Origin: Clostridiales bacterium | GTDB taxonomy: Bacteria; Bacillota; Clostridia; Saccharofermentanales; Saccharofermentanaceae | Reading direction: 5' to 3' | NCBI GenBank assembly: GCA_017529925.1 | Contig: JAFXMZ010000010.1 | Span: 1-47,922, forward strand | DNA: 47,922 nucleotides | Shown here: positions 14,642 through 22,676 of the stretch, one piece after another | Layout of the letters: the number at the start of each line of letters is the position of its first letter | Position numbering within the stretch: the first letter of the stretch is position 1 | Program-made: the position numbers and the translations under genes | The notes under the pieces: generated by a model | The model's input: the letters and a program-made list of their open reading frames with translations, nothing else | Database searches by the model: none | Told to the model about the DNA's origin: nothing

Positions 14642-14673
14642 GAGGATATCCCTTTCCGGATATCCTCTTTGTT
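14642..14673 (+). terminator. Terminator after the zinc-ribbon gene
   Basis: Perfect 10-bp arms GAGGATATCC (14642-14651) and GGATATCCTC (14658-14667) around a 6-base loop, followed by TTTGTTT. Confidence 0.93.
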
Positions 14674-14712
14674 TATTATCGTGTTCGTAACAATTGCTTC
14701 ACAATTATCTTT

Positions 14713-14718
14713 TATAAT
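14713..14718 (+). promoter_or_regulatory. -10 element upstream of hpf
   Basis: A consensus TATAAT lies 54 bases before the ATG. No convincing -35 is at the right distance. The direct repeat ACAATT occurs twice just upstream (14690-14695 and 14701-14706). Confidence 0.5.
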
Positions 14719-14772
14719 CTAAATATGAGGCAGTGATGTCTCAAGAAGTTTCAAAGGGAAGGATGTGATTAT

Positions 14773-15315
14773 ATGAAGATCACTACACAGGGCAACGGGA
14801 TCAAGATCGGTACAAGATTAGAGCAGAAGATCACCGATAAGATGTCAAAGTTTGACAAGTATTTCGGTGAAGAAGGAAGCTTCAATGTACGCATCAGACC
14901 CGAAGGAAGCCGTATGGTAGTCGAGATCACACTCAAGCTCAACGGCAAGATCTACAGAGCCGAGGCAAGAGACGAGGAGATCCTGACGGCAGTCGATAAG
15001 ACAGTCGACAAGCTCGAGTCGCAGATCAGGCGCCAGAAGACCAAGTTCCTCAAGAAGAAGAAGGAATATCCCCAGATCGTCAGCTACCTTGAACAGGATA
15101 CAGTCGCAGACTTCGATTATGAGATCGAGAAGGATTCGAAGATCACGAGAAAGAAATCATTCGAGCTTCGTCCCATGACATCGGAAGATGCCATCCTCCA
15201 GATGGAGATGCTCGGTCACAACTTCCTGGTATATCTCGATGCAGATACGAATTCCGTATGTGTTATCTACAAGAGGAAAGACGGCGACTACGGTCTCCTT
15301 GAACCCGAGTATTGA
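14773..15315 (+). CDS. hpf: Ribosome hibernation promoting factor, long form
   Basis: 180 residues, the long-HPF length. The N-terminal domain (about 1-95: MKITTQGNGIKIGTRLEQKI ending in the basic IRRQKTKFLKKKK) binds the 30S decoding region. The C-terminal domain (about 125-180: KSFELRPMTSEDAILQMEML to the end) is the dimerisation module that joins two 70S ribosomes into 100S particles. This two-domain form is typical of Firmicutes and other bacteria lacking a separate RMF. It has its own upstream -10 and is followed by a terminator, so it is a single-gene unit. Starvation control is expected from the family but no specific site was identified. Confidence 0.95.
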   Translation: MKITTQGNGIKIGTRLEQKITDKMSKFDKYFGEEGSFNVRIRPEGSRMVVEITLKLNGKIYRAEARDEEILTAVDKTVDKLESQIRRQKTKFLKKKKEYPQIVSYLEQDTVADFDYEIEKDSKITRKKSFELRPMTSEDAILQMEMLGHNFLVYLDADTNSVCVIYKRKDGDYGLLEPEY

Positions 15316-15342
15316 TATCCACATCCGTAAGATGTAATTACG

Positions 15343-15367
15343 GGAGCCCTTTTCGAAGGGCTCCTTT
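15343..15367 (+). terminator. hpf terminator
   Basis: Perfect 9-bp arms GGAGCCCTT (15343-15351) and AAGGGCTCC (15356-15364) around a TTCG loop, followed by TTTC. It sits only 20 bases before the next start codon, so some read-through into the membrane-protein gene is possible. Confidence 0.85.
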
Positions 15368-15387
15368 CATGAAAAGGACTGGAAAAG

Positions 15388-16251
15388 ATGAGTAACAGAG
15401 GCAGTTTTTATGTATTGAGAGCAGTGATCGGAAGGATACTGGCTATTCTTATGGCTATATCACTTTTTGCCGGAACGCTCCTCGGGATAGCGGGGAAGAC
15501 GGTATTCGATGAGAAGTTCGTAAAGGATACGCTCGAGGATTCGGATATCTATAAAGAGATAACCGAGGTCGTCAAGGAGCAGGCTCTCAACGCATATGAA
15601 GACACAGAGTTCTACAGGAAGGATGTGGCGAAGGACCTGGAGGATATCCTCGATGCAGCTGTCGATGAAGACGTCCTGAAAGGCGAGACAGAGGACTTTA
15701 TCGAACAGGTCTACAGCGGCAAAAAGGTACAGTTCCGCGCGAAGCACTTTATAAAGGACTTCTCGAAAAAGGCAAATGCTTTCATGGAGAAGAACGGCAT
15801 CGACAGTGAAAAGGTCAATGTCGAGGAACTGATGAATTCGGCAGTCGACGCATTTTACGATAATGTGGAGACGGATGAAGTCAGTGATGCTATAAATGAG
15901 TCAGTTACGCATGTCGTCATCTCATTCGCTGAAGTATTCCTTCTGTTCTTTGCGATCTCGGCCGGATGCCTCCTGCTGATACTGATCTTCTCTTCAAGAA
16001 GGCTCAAGGATCTTTCGTTCGCATGCATATTTGCAGCGATACTGTCGGCGCTGGCAGGACTTGCGATAATGATCCTCCTGGGAGACGTAAAGGTACTGGA
16101 GCTGCCGCTTTCGTCACTTGAGTCGATAGTGATCTCGCTGAGGGACAGATCGGCCGCATTCATGTTCACTGAAGCGCTCACGATGGCGGTCATCGGAGTA
16201 GTCCTCATCATAATAAGGCGTGTCATCGCAGGAAGGAAGAGCGATTACTGA
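15388..16251 (+). CDS. Membrane protein of unknown function
   Basis: 287 residues. One N-terminal hydrophobic segment (about 12-34) is followed by a long acidic, helical extracytoplasmic region (about 35-170, rich in Glu, Asp and Lys), then three more hydrophobic segments (about 173-200, 208-232 and 255-278) and a short basic tail. This plan is common in uncharacterised Clostridia membrane proteins. I see no enzymatic motif. It has no partner: hpf upstream has its own terminator and the hydrogenase operon comes from the opposite strand. Confidence 0.8.
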   Translation: MSNRGSFYVLRAVIGRILAILMAISLFAGTLLGIAGKTVFDEKFVKDTLEDSDIYKEITEVVKEQALNAYEDTEFYRKDVAKDLEDILDAAVDEDVLKGETEDFIEQVYSGKKVQFRAKHFIKDFSKKANAFMEKNGIDSEKVNVEELMNSAVDAFYDNVETDEVSDAINESVTHVVISFAEVFLLFFAISAGCLLLILIFSSRRLKDLSFACIFAAILSALAGLAIMILLGDVKVLELPLSSLESIVISLRDRSAAFMFTEALTMAVIGVVLIIIRRVIAGRKSDY

Positions 16252-16281
16252 CAGTCTTAAAGTATGAAGCAATATGAAAGA

Positions 16282-16307
16282 CCCCGCAGGTAGATCCTGC
16301 GGGGCCT
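16282..16307. terminator. Bidirectional terminator between convergent genes
   Basis: Perfect 9-bp arms CCCCGCAGG (16282-16290) and CCTGCGGGG (16296-16304) around TAGAT. CCTTTG follows on the plus strand and TCTTTC on the minus strand. It lies between the ends of the membrane-protein gene and the hydrogenase gene. Confidence 0.85.
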
Positions 16308-16330
16308 TTGTTACTGATGATCAGATGATA

Positions 16331-18064
16331 TTACACTTCATCAGGCATCTTCCACGCATGGTGGTCAGTGTGGAGAAGATGGTGGCTCTTCTCAGATAGA
16401 GGCTCCTTGAAGAATTCTTCATAGATCGTCTTGATCACGGGATTCTCATGTGAGAAGCGGAGAGTATTATCCTTATCCTGTGAATAGAGTACGGGAGCAC
16501 GGAATGTCGACATCTCGCACTGATCGTGGATGGGCTGTCCGCCGCCTCCGACGCATCCGCCGGGACATGCCATTATCTCTACGAAATCATAGGAGACCTT
16601 GCCGGCCTTTATAGCATCAAGGAGCTTGGCAGCATTTCCGAGACCGGATGCAACGGCAACCTTGAGGGTTGATCCTGCCAGTTCGAATGAAGCTTCCTTC
16701 CATCCGTCCTCGCCGCGGACTGCCTTGAAGGTATCGGGATCGGGGTTGCTTCCTGTTACGAGGAAGTATGCAGACCTTAATGCTGCCTCCATAACACCGC
16801 CGGTCGCACCGAAGATATTACCGGCTCCGGATCCTACGCCGAGAGGAGAATCGAGCTCTACGTCCTCGAGCTTTGAAGGATCGACATGCTCCGACTTGAT
16901 GAGCCTGTCGACTTCTCTCGTCGTAAGTACGATATCCACATCGGGATCGCCGCATGCATCATTCATTACGGGGATCGCGCACTCATGCTTCTTGGCAAGG
17001 CACGGCATTATCGAGATGGAACAGATCTTCGAAGGATCGACTCCGATCTTCTCCGCGAAATAGCTCTTCGTTACTGCACCGAACATCTGCTGGGGAGACT
17101 TGGCAGTGGAGAGATTGTCGACGAATTCGGGATAGTTCGCCTTAACGAACCTTACCCATCCTGGACAGCAGGAAGTGAACATGGGGAACTTGTTGTTCTC
17201 CTTGTCAGAAAGCCTCTTAAGGAACTCGCTGCCCTCCTCCATGATGGTCAGGTCTGCCGAGAAGTTCGTATCGAATACATAATCGAATCCGATCGACTTG
17301 AGACATGCTGCGAGACGGTTTACTGTTGCCTCCTCGGGAGACAGTCCGAAAGCCTCGCCCCATGCAGTCCTTATGGAAGGAGCGATCTGGATGACGGTGA
17401 TCTTCTCGGGATCCTCGAGTGCATCTATAGCCTTAGCCGTATCGTCTCTCTCCTTAAGTGCTCCGACGGGACAGTGTGTTATGCACTGGCCGCAGAGTAC
17501 GCAGTTGGATTCTTCGAGACTGTAGTAGTCACCGACATCGACTGTAGCTCTCGATCCTGTATTGATGAGATCCCAGACATTGGAATGCTGTATCTTATCG
17601 CATACCTGGATACAGCGCATGCACTTGATACATCTGCTGTAGTCATGGATAAGAGGGAAATTCCTGTTGCCCTTCTTCTCATCGAGATGCTTCTTGTAGG
17701 GGATCTCGGTGATATTGAAGTCATTAGCGAGCTTCTGAAGTGAGCAGTTGCCGCTCCTGACACATGCAGTACAGTTACTGTTATGCTCGGAGAGGATGAG
17801 CTCGACATTTGACTTCCTCGCATCCCTGACCTTCTTCGTATTGGTCCTTATTACCATTCCTTCCTCAACAGCAGTATTACATGCTGCAGGAAGACGCATA
17901 TTTCCTTCAACCTCTACAACACAGACCCTGCACGCGCCGATCTCGTTTAAGCCTTCCCAGTAACACAGGGTAGGGATGTCGATGCCGACAGAGGCAGCTG
18001 CCTTAAGGATAGTCGTACCCTCGGGTACGCATACGCTCTTTCCGTCTATAGTTACATTTACCAT
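16331..18064 (-). CDS. hydA: [FeFe] hydrogenase catalytic subunit
   Basis: 577 residues from the ATG at 18064, chosen because AGGAGG lies upstream and the domain begins at once (MVNVTIDGKSVCVPEG). Order of domains: [2Fe-2S] ferredoxin-type (about 1-78, CYWEGLNEIGACRVCVVEV); His/Cys-ligated [4Fe-4S] (HNSNCTACVRSGNCSLQ, about 104-120); two [4Fe-4S] clusters (CIKCMRCIQVC and CVLCGQCITHCPVG); then the H-cluster domain with its three signatures FTSCCPGWVRF, MPCLAKKHE and MACPGGCVGGGG. It is the classical clostridial modular hydrogenase (family group A), reducing protons or oxidising H2 in the cytoplasm. Its start overlaps the end of the flavoprotein gene upstream, so the two are coupled and presumably form a complex. 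Maturases HydE, HydF and HydG are not in the window. Confidence 0.95.
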   Translation of the reverse strand: MVNVTIDGKSVCVPEGTTILKAAASVGIDIPTLCYWEGLNEIGACRVCVVEVEGNMRLPAACNTAVEEGMVIRTNTKKVRDARKSNVELILSEHNSNCTACVRSGNCSLQKLANDFNITEIPYKKHLDEKKGNRNFPLIHDYSRCIKCMRCIQVCDKIQHSNVWDLINTGSRATVDVGDYYSLEESNCVLCGQCITHCPVGALKERDDTAKAIDALEDPEKITVIQIAPSIRTAWGEAFGLSPEEATVNRLAACLKSIGFDYVFDTNFSADLTIMEEGSEFLKRLSDKENNKFPMFTSCCPGWVRFVKANYPEFVDNLSTAKSPQQMFGAVTKSYFAEKIGVDPSKICSISIMPCLAKKHECAIPVMNDACGDPDVDIVLTTREVDRLIKSEHVDPSKLEDVELDSPLGVGSGAGNIFGATGGVMEAALRSAYFLVTGSNPDPDTFKAVRGEDGWKEASFELAGSTLKVAVASGLGNAAKLLDAIKAGKVSYDFVEIMACPGGCVGGGGQPIHDQCEMSTFRAPVLYSQDKDNTLRFSHENPVIKTIYEEFFKEPLSEKSHHLLHTDHHAWKMPDEV

Positions 18065-19890
18065 CTGAACTCTCTGCCTCCTTTCAGAAGTCCGCATCCG
18101 AAGTGATCACACTGCAGACACCTTGCCGATTCCTGACATGCCTCCTGATCGGTCATAGGCAGTTCCATCAGATCGAAATCCTTTATCCTCTCGCTCGCGG
18201 GACGCTCTGTCATATTTACGCGGCCCATGGGCTCACGGTCGGCAAACCTGACTGGAGGAAGATCTATGCCGCTCTCGATCGGATGATTGAATCCGAGATA
18301 TTCGTCGATATTGGCTGCTGCGACCTTACCGCCGGCTATTGCCTTGATGACGGTCGCAGGTCCTGTTACACAGTCACCGCCTGAGAAGACGCCTTCCATC
18401 TCAGCGAAATCACCTGCTTCGGATGCCGCGAGCCTGTTCCTCTTGAGAGGGAGACCGGCCTCGCCGAACTGTGCGGAGTCGATACCCTGACCGATAGCAA
18501 CGAGTACCTTGTCACAGGCTACCCTTACCTCGGGTGAATCGGCATTGACGGGAGCGGGACGTCCCCACTTGACCTCGCCTACGATCTGGGGCTTGAGCCA
18601 GATGGCGGCAACTGATCCGTCTTCCTTCTTCTCTATCTTAACGGGAGCATTGAGCTCCATGATGACGCATCCGTCAGCGACTGCTCCTTCGACCTCCTCG
18701 GCAAGAGCGGTCATATCGGCCTTCCTTCTCCTGTATGCGATCTTGACTGTCTTCGCACCGAGCCTTACAGCGGATCTCGCGACATCCATCGCAACATTAC
18801 CGCCGCCGACGACAACGATATCCTGTCCCGAGAAGTCGGGCATATTGCCGTCACCTATACCGCGGAGCATCTCGACAGCAGAGATAACGCCCTCAGCGTC
18901 CTCGCCCTCGATACCGATCTTGTTGTCGATATGTGCGCCGATCGAGATATATACGGCATCGTACTGCTTCCTCAATTCATCGAAAGACATATCCTTGCCG
19001 ATCGAGAAGTTCGTTATCGTCTTGAATCCCGCGAGCTTCATGCCCTCGATCTCACGGTCGAGGACCTCTCTGGGAAGACGGTAGCTCGGGATACCGTAAC
19101 GGAGCATTCCGCCTAACTTGTCACGCTGCTCGTAGACTGTGCACTCGTGTCCCATCTTCGAAAGGAAGTATGCAGCCGTAAGACCGGAGGGACCGCCTCC
19201 TATGATGCCAACCTTCTTGCCCGTGGGTTCTGCACATACGGGAGCCTTGATCTCAGACTCATGCTCTACGGCATATCTCTTAAGTCCTCTTATGTTGATG
19301 GCATCGTCGACGAGCTTCCTTCTGCAGTGCTCCTCACAGGGATGCTCGCAGATCATGCCGCACGTCGAAGGAAGCGGATTGTCCTTACGGATAAGGTTGA
19401 CTGCGTCGTTGTATCTTCCCTCATGAATGAGAGCGATATAACCCGGGATGTCGACATGTGCGGGACACTCGGCAACGCAGGGTACCGACTTGAAGTTCTG
19501 GAGCTTACATCTTCCGTGGCGGATATGCTCCTCAAAGTCGTCATGGAAACCCTTTACAGCCTTAACGGCCATTCTTGCAGCCTCGGAACCGATAGCACAG
19601 TCAGCCGACCTGTAGATGGACTCCGCCGTTGTCTCGATAGCCTCGAGAGTGCTCTCGTCAGCCGTTCCGTCGAGAACGGAATTGATAAGCTGCTCGAGTT
19701 TCCCGAGTCCGACGCGGCAGGGCGTACATTTACCGCATGAACGTGCATGGCTCAGATGCAGGAATGCAGCGGCCAGATCGACGGGACACAGGCCGGGCTG
19801 GCTCGTCTGAATGTTGCGCTCTATGTCGTTATAGAGCTCTTCAACAGTCTCCTGAGCCAGAGTTGTGGTGACATTTGACAGTCTGCTCAT
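18058..19890 (-). CDS. NuoF-type iron-sulfur domain fused to a GltD-like NAD(P)H flavoprotein, hydrogenase partner
   Basis: 610 residues. The first 110 contain the C-terminal [4Fe-4S] part of NuoF/HydB only (HARSCGKCTPCRVGLGKLEQL, closing Cys in SADCAIG); the FMN- and NADH-binding part of NuoF is absent. Then follows the GltD-like module: a cysteine-rich region (VPCVAECPAHVDIPGYI and CGMICEHPCEEHCRR), the FAD-binding GIIGGGPSGLTAAYFL (about 230-245), and a second nucleotide site VVVGGGNVAMDVARSAVRLGA (about 368-388) followed by YRRRKADMTA, an Arg-rich loop often seen in NADPH-binding members. The end has CLQCDHFGCG. Directly upstream of and overlapping hydA, it is most likely the electron-transfer subunit linking a nicotinamide cofactor to the hydrogenase. 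NADPH preference and bifurcation are inferences. GGAGG precedes the ATG. Confidence 0.85.
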   Translation of the reverse strand: MSRLSNVTTTLAQETVEELYNDIERNIQTSQPGLCPVDLAAAFLHLSHARSCGKCTPCRVGLGKLEQLINSVLDGTADESTLEAIETTAESIYRSADCAIGSEAARMAVKAVKGFHDDFEEHIRHGRCKLQNFKSVPCVAECPAHVDIPGYIALIHEGRYNDAVNLIRKDNPLPSTCGMICEHPCEEHCRRKLVDDAINIRGLKRYAVEHESEIKAPVCAEPTGKKVGIIGGGPSGLTAAYFLSKMGHECTVYEQRDKLGGMLRYGIPSYRLPREVLDREIEGMKLAGFKTITNFSIGKDMSFDELRKQYDAVYISIGAHIDNKIGIEGEDAEGVISAVEMLRGIGDGNMPDFSGQDIVVVGGGNVAMDVARSAVRLGAKTVKIAYRRRKADMTALAEEVEGAVADGCVIMELNAPVKIEKKEDGSVAAIWLKPQIVGEVKWGRPAPVNADSPEVRVACDKVLVAIGQGIDSAQFGEAGLPLKRNRLAASEAGDFAEMEGVFSGGDCVTGPATVIKAIAGGKVAAANIDEYLGFNHPIESGIDLPPVRFADREPMGRVNMTERPASERIKDFDLMELPMTDQEACQESARCLQCDHFGCGLLKGGREFRW

Positions 19891-19925
19891 AGATGCCTCC
19901 GATTATCAGATAGTAGATGTTCACT

Positions 19926-20510
19926 TCAACGATCCAGCGGCAATACTACAGCATCCGCGAAAAGATCTTCATAGTGATCTTCGTGGGCGGTGATTACCAG
20001 GATCCTGTTTTGTCTGTGAACAGATATATATTGTAACATGTTTTGACGGTTTTTGCTGTCCAAACCGCTCAAAGGTTCATCCATTACGAGAATGTCGGAA
20101 TCATGAAGACAGGCGCGTACAATGGCCGTTCTGCGTTTCATTCCGCCCGAAAGCTCCGATACCGGCTTGTCTGCCGCATCAGGAGGGAGGACTTTCGACA
20201 GTTCAGATACTATAGTTTCCCTGTCAAGGGACGGGCATATGATTTTTATATTATCTGCAGGAGACAGGTTTTCGATGAGCCTGTCCTCCTGGAAAACGGG
20301 CGAGCATCTGTATGATCCCGGAGTGACCGAGCCTGAATCAGGCTTAAGTATGCCGAGTATTATCGAGACTAAAGTGGTCTTTCCGACGCCTGATGCACCG
20401 GTTATTATGAGAGTTCCGCTTTCGGGGACCGTGACGCTCAGATCGTCCAGAACCCGCGTATTTCCAAAGCTTTTAACAATGTTACACAGCTCGAGCTTCA
20501 CTTCAGGCAC
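19926..20510 (-). CDS. ABC transporter ATP-binding protein (SsuB/TauB/ThiZ type)
   Basis: 194 residues, short for the family (usually 230-260). Walker A is GASGVGKTT (about 38-46), the signature is LSGGMKRR (about 118-125), Walker B is ILVMDEPLSGLD (about 138-149), and the switch His is in ITAHEDH. The first 20 residues are the usual beta-strands of the nucleotide-binding fold. The gene overlaps the end of the permease gene by 13 bases, making it the third cistron of the importer. The reduced length comes from a short C-terminal end and compact helical region; all motifs for ATP hydrolysis are intact. Confidence 0.9.
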   Translation of the reverse strand: MPEVKLELCNIVKSFGNTRVLDDLSVTVPESGTLIITGASGVGKTTLVSIILGILKPDSGSVTPGSYRCSPVFQEDRLIENLSPADNIKIICPSLDRETIVSELSKVLPPDAADKPVSELSGGMKRRTAIVRACLHDSDILVMDEPLSGLDSKNRQNMLQYISVHRQNRILVITAHEDHYEDLFADAVVLPLDR

Positions 20511-21253
20511 CTCCCCGCGGCATATTTTATGACCTTTTCGAAAAGGGCGGCGGCAAGGACGGCAACGAGGGTCCAGGCGAAGAGCTCAGATGTCTCGAGA
20601 TAGACCTTCGAAAGGTAGATATTCCCTCCGAGCGACCCTGCGGGACGTCCTATGACCTCTGCCGCGATGCCGCTCTTCCATGCCATGCCGCATGCGAGCG
20701 ATATGCTGCTCTGAAGGAAAGGCTTGAGGGAAGTGAGCCTTATATGTTTGAAGACATAAGATCGTTTCATCCCGAAGACATGCGCCATTTCGAGCAGGTC
20801 ATGAGGTGCGGCTTTAAGGCCTTCGTATATATTCAGATAGAATATTGGGAATACGACGAGGCAGCTTATCACAAGGGACAGCATCGGTGCGCCGGCCCAT
20901 ATGAGTATCAGGATGACAAAGCTCGCCACGGGTATCGACTTTACGACAGATACGAGGGGCGAGATAAAGTCGCAGAAGACTTCGGAGCGGTATGAGCATA
21001 AAGCGAGCAGGGCTCCGATAAAAAGACCCGCGAAGAAACCTCCCGCTATACGGAGGAAAGTCGCTCCGAGCGAGAGGATAAATGTCTTCTTTCCGATCTC
21101 GGAAAACAGTGTCAGCAGTGTCTCGTACGGTCCGACCAGAAGGATCTTATTGTCAACTGCCAAAGACAGAAGCTGCCACAGGAGCAGCCATGCCAGTGCG
21201 AAAAGTATCCTTCTTGCCGTACGCTTCTTATCCAAGGTAATAGAAATCCTCAC
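20498..21253 (-). CDS. ABC transporter permease (SsuC/TauC/ThiX type)
   Basis: 251 residues, about six hydrophobic segments. The binding-protein-dependent transport motif is present as EMAHVFGMKRSYVFKHIRLTS (about 154-174), the cytoplasmic EAA loop that touches the ATPase. The family imports sulfonates, taurine, nitrate-like anions or thiamine precursors. The listed start is a GTG overlapping the substrate-binding gene by 26 bases. A TTG six codons later (21235), with GAGGA about ten bases before it, is an alternative start and would leave only a small overlap. Confidence 0.9.
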   Translation of the reverse strand: MRISITLDKKRTARRILFALAWLLLWQLLSLAVDNKILLVGPYETLLTLFSEIGKKTFILSLGATFLRIAGGFFAGLFIGALLALCSYRSEVFCDFISPLVSVVKSIPVASFVILILIWAGAPMLSLVISCLVVFPIFYLNIYEGLKAAPHDLLEMAHVFGMKRSYVFKHIRLTSLKPFLQSSISLACGMAWKSGIAAEVIGRPAGSLGGNIYLSKVYLETSELFAWTLVAVLAAALFEKVIKYAAGRCLK

Positions 21254-22208
21254 CCGGAACGGCGCCGCCTATGAGCTTGGGGTTCTGCTCCATGAGAACG
21301 TCAAGGTATCCGGAAAGGGAAGCCTTCATATCGTCTCCCGTAATGCAGACGATGCTGCAGTAGGGGATAGCCTTCTTCGCAACGGGCTCCTTGGGAACGA
21401 TGCCTGCGGAGACAGTAAGAGCTGCAGTCTTATCGACGTCGGAATTTGCCATAGAGGCGCTGTCATTATGTTCCTTAAGGAATGTCTTTACGGCATCGGG
21501 ATGCTCGCTCAAAAAGTCGGATCTTACGACTGTAACGCCCGTTACCATCTCAGAGCCGTTATCTAAGGAATTCCACTCGTCCGTCAGTGTAAATGCGATC
21601 GAGAGATCCTCATTCTGCATAAGTGCCGATGTAGCTGCAGGCTGGGGGAGGACTGCGATCTGCGTAGGGTCGTTCGCGATGACGGATACGACCTCGGTGC
21701 CTTCGGACCTGAAGTCGAGAGTGCAGTCAGTAACGCCGTTCTGTGCGAGAAGATAATTGAGAGCCGCTTCGGGTGTCGCGCCCTGACCTGTCGTAACGAC
21801 TGTCTTGCCTGCGAGATCCTTAACGGATGTGATGTTCTTATCTCCGGTCACGCAGCAGATAACGCCGAGAGTATTTATGTCTATGACCTTGACGTTGCCG
21901 GCCTTATTGTAGAGTGTGGCGGCAAGGTTGGCGGGTATCAGTGCGATATCAAGATCTCCGCTGTTGATCGATGCTGCGATCTCCTGGGGATCTGTTGCCA
22001 TTGTGAACTCATATGTTCCTTCGGAATTTCCGTTCTCGGAAGCATCCATGAGGTTCAGAAGGCCGATGGTCGTCGGGCCCGAAAGTGATCCGACGCGGAC
22101 TGTTACTGCCTCTGCGGCGCTTTCCTTGTTCTCATCGTCTGTCGTGCAGGCAGAGGCTCCGAATGCCATCGTAAGTGCCAGCGCGATGCTCAAAAGTTTC
22201 TTTTTCAT
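21228..22208 (-). CDS. ABC transporter substrate-binding lipoprotein (NMT1/SsuA-like)
   Basis: 326 residues from the ATG at 22208 (rather than 16 codons upstream), because the signal peptide MKKKLLSIALALTMAFGASAC begins there and GGAGA precedes it. The lipobox ends in Cys 21, so it is anchored outside the membrane. The body is a periplasmic-binding-type fold of the NMT1/TauA/SsuA class: VRVGSLSGPTTIGLLNL near the start, and LKEHNDSASM near the C-terminus. It is first in the importer operon. The ligand is not clear; sulfonate-type compounds or thiamine/pyrimidine precursors are both possible, and no TPP riboswitch was seen upstream. Confidence 0.88.
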   Translation of the reverse strand: MKKKLLSIALALTMAFGASACTTDDENKESAAEAVTVRVGSLSGPTTIGLLNLMDASENGNSEGTYEFTMATDPQEIAASINSGDLDIALIPANLAATLYNKAGNVKVIDINTLGVICCVTGDKNITSVKDLAGKTVVTTGQGATPEAALNYLLAQNGVTDCTLDFRSEGTEVVSVIANDPTQIAVLPQPAATSALMQNEDLSIAFTLTDEWNSLDNGSEMVTGVTVVRSDFLSEHPDAVKTFLKEHNDSASMANSDVDKTAALTVSAGIVPKEPVAKKAIPYCSIVCITGDDMKASLSGYLDVLMEQNPKLIGGAVPGEDFYYLG

Positions 22209-22256
22209 CTGTGATCGTCTCCATTCTTGATCTATTACCACAACTTTATACCACAT

Positions 22257-22290
22257 AAAAGCCTTATAAAAAAGGGCATAAGAGGCTTTT
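22257..22290. other. Hairpin in the divergent region between the importer operon and rpsU
   Basis: AAAAGCC (22257-22263) pairs with GGCTTTT (22284-22290), and TTAT (22264-22267) pairs with ATAA (22278-22281) after a two-base bulge. It lies upstream of both divergent genes, so it could be an old terminator or a leader hairpin for the importer transcript. Function unknown. Confidence 0.4.
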
Positions 22291-22327
22291 CGGAGGGATA
22301 TCCGTGATAAGAATATTTGATAAGTGT

Positions 22328-22357
22328 TTGACTAAATGAGGGACACGGGGTTATAAT
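22328..22357 (+). promoter_or_regulatory. rpsU promoter
   Basis: TTGACT (22328-22333), an 18-base spacer and consensus TATAAT (22352-22357). The Shine-Dalgarno GAGGAGG ends at 22390, eight bases before the ATG. Confidence 0.8.
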
Positions 22358-22398
22358 AGGCAATGCTTTTATGTATCGAACGAGAGGAGGTGTGAAAG

Positions 22399-22572
22399 AT
22401 GTCGGAGATCAGAGTTAAGGAGAATGAGTCCCTTGACAGTGCGCTGCGTCGTTTTAAGCGCTCCTGTGCAAGATCCGGAGTTCTTGCAGAAGTCCGTAAG
22501 AGGGAGCACTACGAGAAGCCTTCCGTTCGTCGTAAGAAGAAGTCTGAGGCTGCAAGAAAGCGTAAGCACTGA
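22399..22572 (+). CDS. rpsU: 30S ribosomal protein S21
   Basis: 57 residues, the standard length. The sequence starts [20 protein letters not shown] and continues [20 protein letters not shown], followed by a very basic tail ([14 protein letters not shown]). S21 is a small 30S subunit protein needed for initiation on many messages. It is a single-gene unit here, with a near-consensus promoter, strong Shine-Dalgarno and terminator. In many Firmicutes yqeY follows rpsU; here recJ follows instead, after a terminator. Confidence 0.97.
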   Translation: MSEIRVKENESLDSALRRFKRSCARSGVLAEVRKREHYEKPSVRRKKKSEAARKRKH

Positions 22573-22591
22573 TAAACAGGAACTTAAACGG

Positions 22592-22622
22592 AGCCGTTTC
22601 CTACAGGGGGAACGGCTTTTTT
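22592..22622 (+). terminator. rpsU terminator
   Basis: GCCGTT (22593-22598) pairs with AACGGC (22611-22616), extended by TCC/GGG with one wobble, followed by six T residues. Confidence 0.92.
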
Positions 22623-22676
22623 ATTTGCCTTTTTTCTGTTACAATAAGGAAAAATAAGTATTGTGAGATTTATAGT

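Noticed and set aside
22209..22330. TPP riboswitch upstream of the SsuA/ThiY-like importer
   Set aside because: I looked for the conserved CUGAGA and ACCUGAUC-type cores on the minus strand and saw neither. Only a simple hairpin is present.
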